Source of the DNA: Paenibacillus pabuli NBRC 13638
GTDB taxonomy: Bacteria; Bacillota; Bacilli; Paenibacillales; Paenibacillaceae
Direction: 5' to 3'
DNA length: 64,000 nucleotides
Assembly (NCBI RefSeq): GCF_001514495.1
Contig: NZ_BCNM01000028.1
Span: forward strand, 1-64,000
The notes below the pieces were generated by a model. The model made no database searches. It was not told the origin of the DNA and saw only the letters and a list, made by a program, of their open reading frames with translations. Made by a program: the position numbers and the translations under genes. How positions within the stretch are numbered: the stretch's first letter is position 1; each line of letters begins with the position of its first letter. This document shows positions 63,224-64,000 of this stretch, one piece after another.

Positions 63224-64000
63224 ATGAATCAAAAAACGATGGACATGTTTCGCACGTTAACGGAATTCCCTTCCGTTTCCGGGTTTGAACGCGAGCTTCG
63301 CGGATGGATGAAGGAGCAAATGTCTGCTTATACGGATGAATTTGTCCAGGACCGCTTGGGCAGCCTTTTTGGAGTACTCCGGGGCGAGCAGTCCGGTCCC
63401 AAAGTTATGGTGGCGGGTCACTTCGATGAAGTTGGCTTCATGACTACGGGCATTACCGAAACAGGCATGATCAAATTCCGTCCACTTGGTGGATGGTGGA
63501 GTCAGGCTGTCCTGTCCCAGCGCCTTCAGATCATCACTCCGGAACGCCGGATTACCGGGGTTGTCGGTTCAACACCTACGCATCTGCTGGATGAATCCCA
63601 GCGGAATAAACCGGTTGACCTCAACCATATGTACTTGGATATTGGAGCGGACAATCGTGCAGAAGCTGAATCCTGGGGCATTCATCCAGGGATGCAAATC
63701 GTGCCCATCTGTGAGTTCACACCGATGGCCAATCCAAAGAAAATTATGGCGAAGGCCTGGGATAACCGTTACGGGGTAGGACTTGCACTCGAGTTGGTTG
63801 AAGCATTACATCAGGAAAAATTGCCAAATACGCTCTACTGTGGTGCAACGGTTCAAGAGGAATTAGGACTCCGCGGTGCGCGCACTGCTGCCAATCTAAT
63901 TCAGCCGGATATCTTCTTTGCACTGGATTGCAGTGCGGCGAATGATATGACAGGAGACAAGCAGTCTTTCGGACATATCGGCCAGGGCGCTTTGCTGCGA
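63224..64000 (+). CDS. M42-family metallopeptidase (partial, C-terminus beyond window)
   Basis: The first 259 residues of a cobalt/zinc glutamyl-type aminopeptidase: AGHFDEVGF (metal His/Asp), a PDZ-like insert (about 75-165), AWDNRYGVG with the bridging Asp, and VQEELGLRGA with the catalytic Glu, followed by LDCSAAND. GAGGAG precedes the ATG. The M42 family often forms dodecamers that trim peptides; in B. subtilis homologues lie elsewhere. The 62910-63223 gap upstream holds no convincing gene. Confidence 0.93.
   Translation, partial: MNQKTMDMFRTLTEFPSVSGFERELRGWMKEQMSAYTDEFVQDRLGSLFGVLRGEQSGPKVMVAGHFDEVGFMTTGITETGMIKFRPLGGWWSQAVLSQRLQIITPERRITGVVGSTPTHLLDESQRNKPVDLNHMYLDIGADNRAEAESWGIHPGMQIVPICEFTPMANPKKIMAKAWDNRYGVGLALELVEALHQEKLPNTLYCGATVQEELGLRGARTAANLIQPDIFFALDCSAANDMTGDKQSFGHIGQGALLR

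Noticed and set aside
1..64000. CRISPR arrays, tRNA or rRNA genes, transposases, prophage genes
   Set aside because: No regularly spaced repeats, no recognisable tRNA or rRNA sequence, and no transposase or phage motif was found on either strand.

Overview
The window is from an endospore-forming, naturally competent-type Firmicute, most likely Paenibacillus or a close relative. The supports are intact sporulation genes (gpr, spoIIP, spoVAC-spoVAD-spoVAE), the complete late-competence comE locus, strong AGGAGG-type ribosome sites with frequent GTG/TTG starts, a CIRCE-controlled hrcA-grpE-dnaK-dnaJ operon, and gene order that follows the Bacillus subtilis yqeG-to-yqeV block almost gene for gene. 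No rRNA, tRNA, transposase, prophage or CRISPR array was seen. Most genes are on the minus strand.

Layout. 1-10.9 kb: a double-strand-break repair block read leftwards, addB-addA-sbcD-sbcC, with 4-bp stop/start overlaps; sbcC runs off the left edge. 11.1-14 kb: an RlmI-like rRNA methyltransferase, an intergenic tandem repeat, and a divergent Na/Pi-type transporter. 14.1-25.1 kb: nudix, mtaB, rsmE, a site-2 protease and prmA, then three small accessory genes (two paralogous about 125-aa proteins and a YfhD-like 59-aa protein), then dnaJ-dnaK-grpE-hrcA with CIRCE. 25.2-33.7 kb: an ArgA-like acetyltransferase with ARG-box-like operators, hemW, lepA, yqxA, spoIIP, gpr, divergent rpsT, and holA. 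33.9-39.9 kb: a region that interrupts the B. subtilis-like order, holding an ECF sigma/anti-sigma pair and a lower-GC set of single-domain enzymes (methyltransferase, S51-type peptidase, VOC protein, 2H phosphoesterase, nudix hydrolase). The nudix gene is preceded by what looks like a leader-peptide attenuator. 40.1-45.5 kb: comEC-comEB-comEA and divergent comER. 45.5-48.4 kb: leuS with a T-box leader. 48.4-56 kb: a phosphotransferase, then the yqeM-cvfB-rsfS-yqeK-nadD-yhbY-aroE-yqeH-yqeG ribosome-assembly/metabolism operon. 56.1-60.6 kb: a TgpA-like transglutaminase, DUF58 and MoxR operon. 60.7-63 kb: spoVA genes and a 27-residue membrane peptide gene. 63.2 kb to the end: an M42 aminopeptidase that runs off the right edge.

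The least explained material lies between genes. There is a dispersed, structured repeat family in four copies (two in tandem at 12.55-12.92 kb, one at 19.36 kb, one inside the comE operon at 43.74 kb) whose stem mismatches mostly become G-U wobbles on the minus strand. There is a second short-repeat cluster at 49.4-49.6 kb, a pair of near-identical palindromes behind lepA, a candidate operator over the lepA promoter, and a promoter/leader-peptide/hairpin/terminator module at 39.88-40.1 kb. All functional statements come from reading the sequence; no database search was run.
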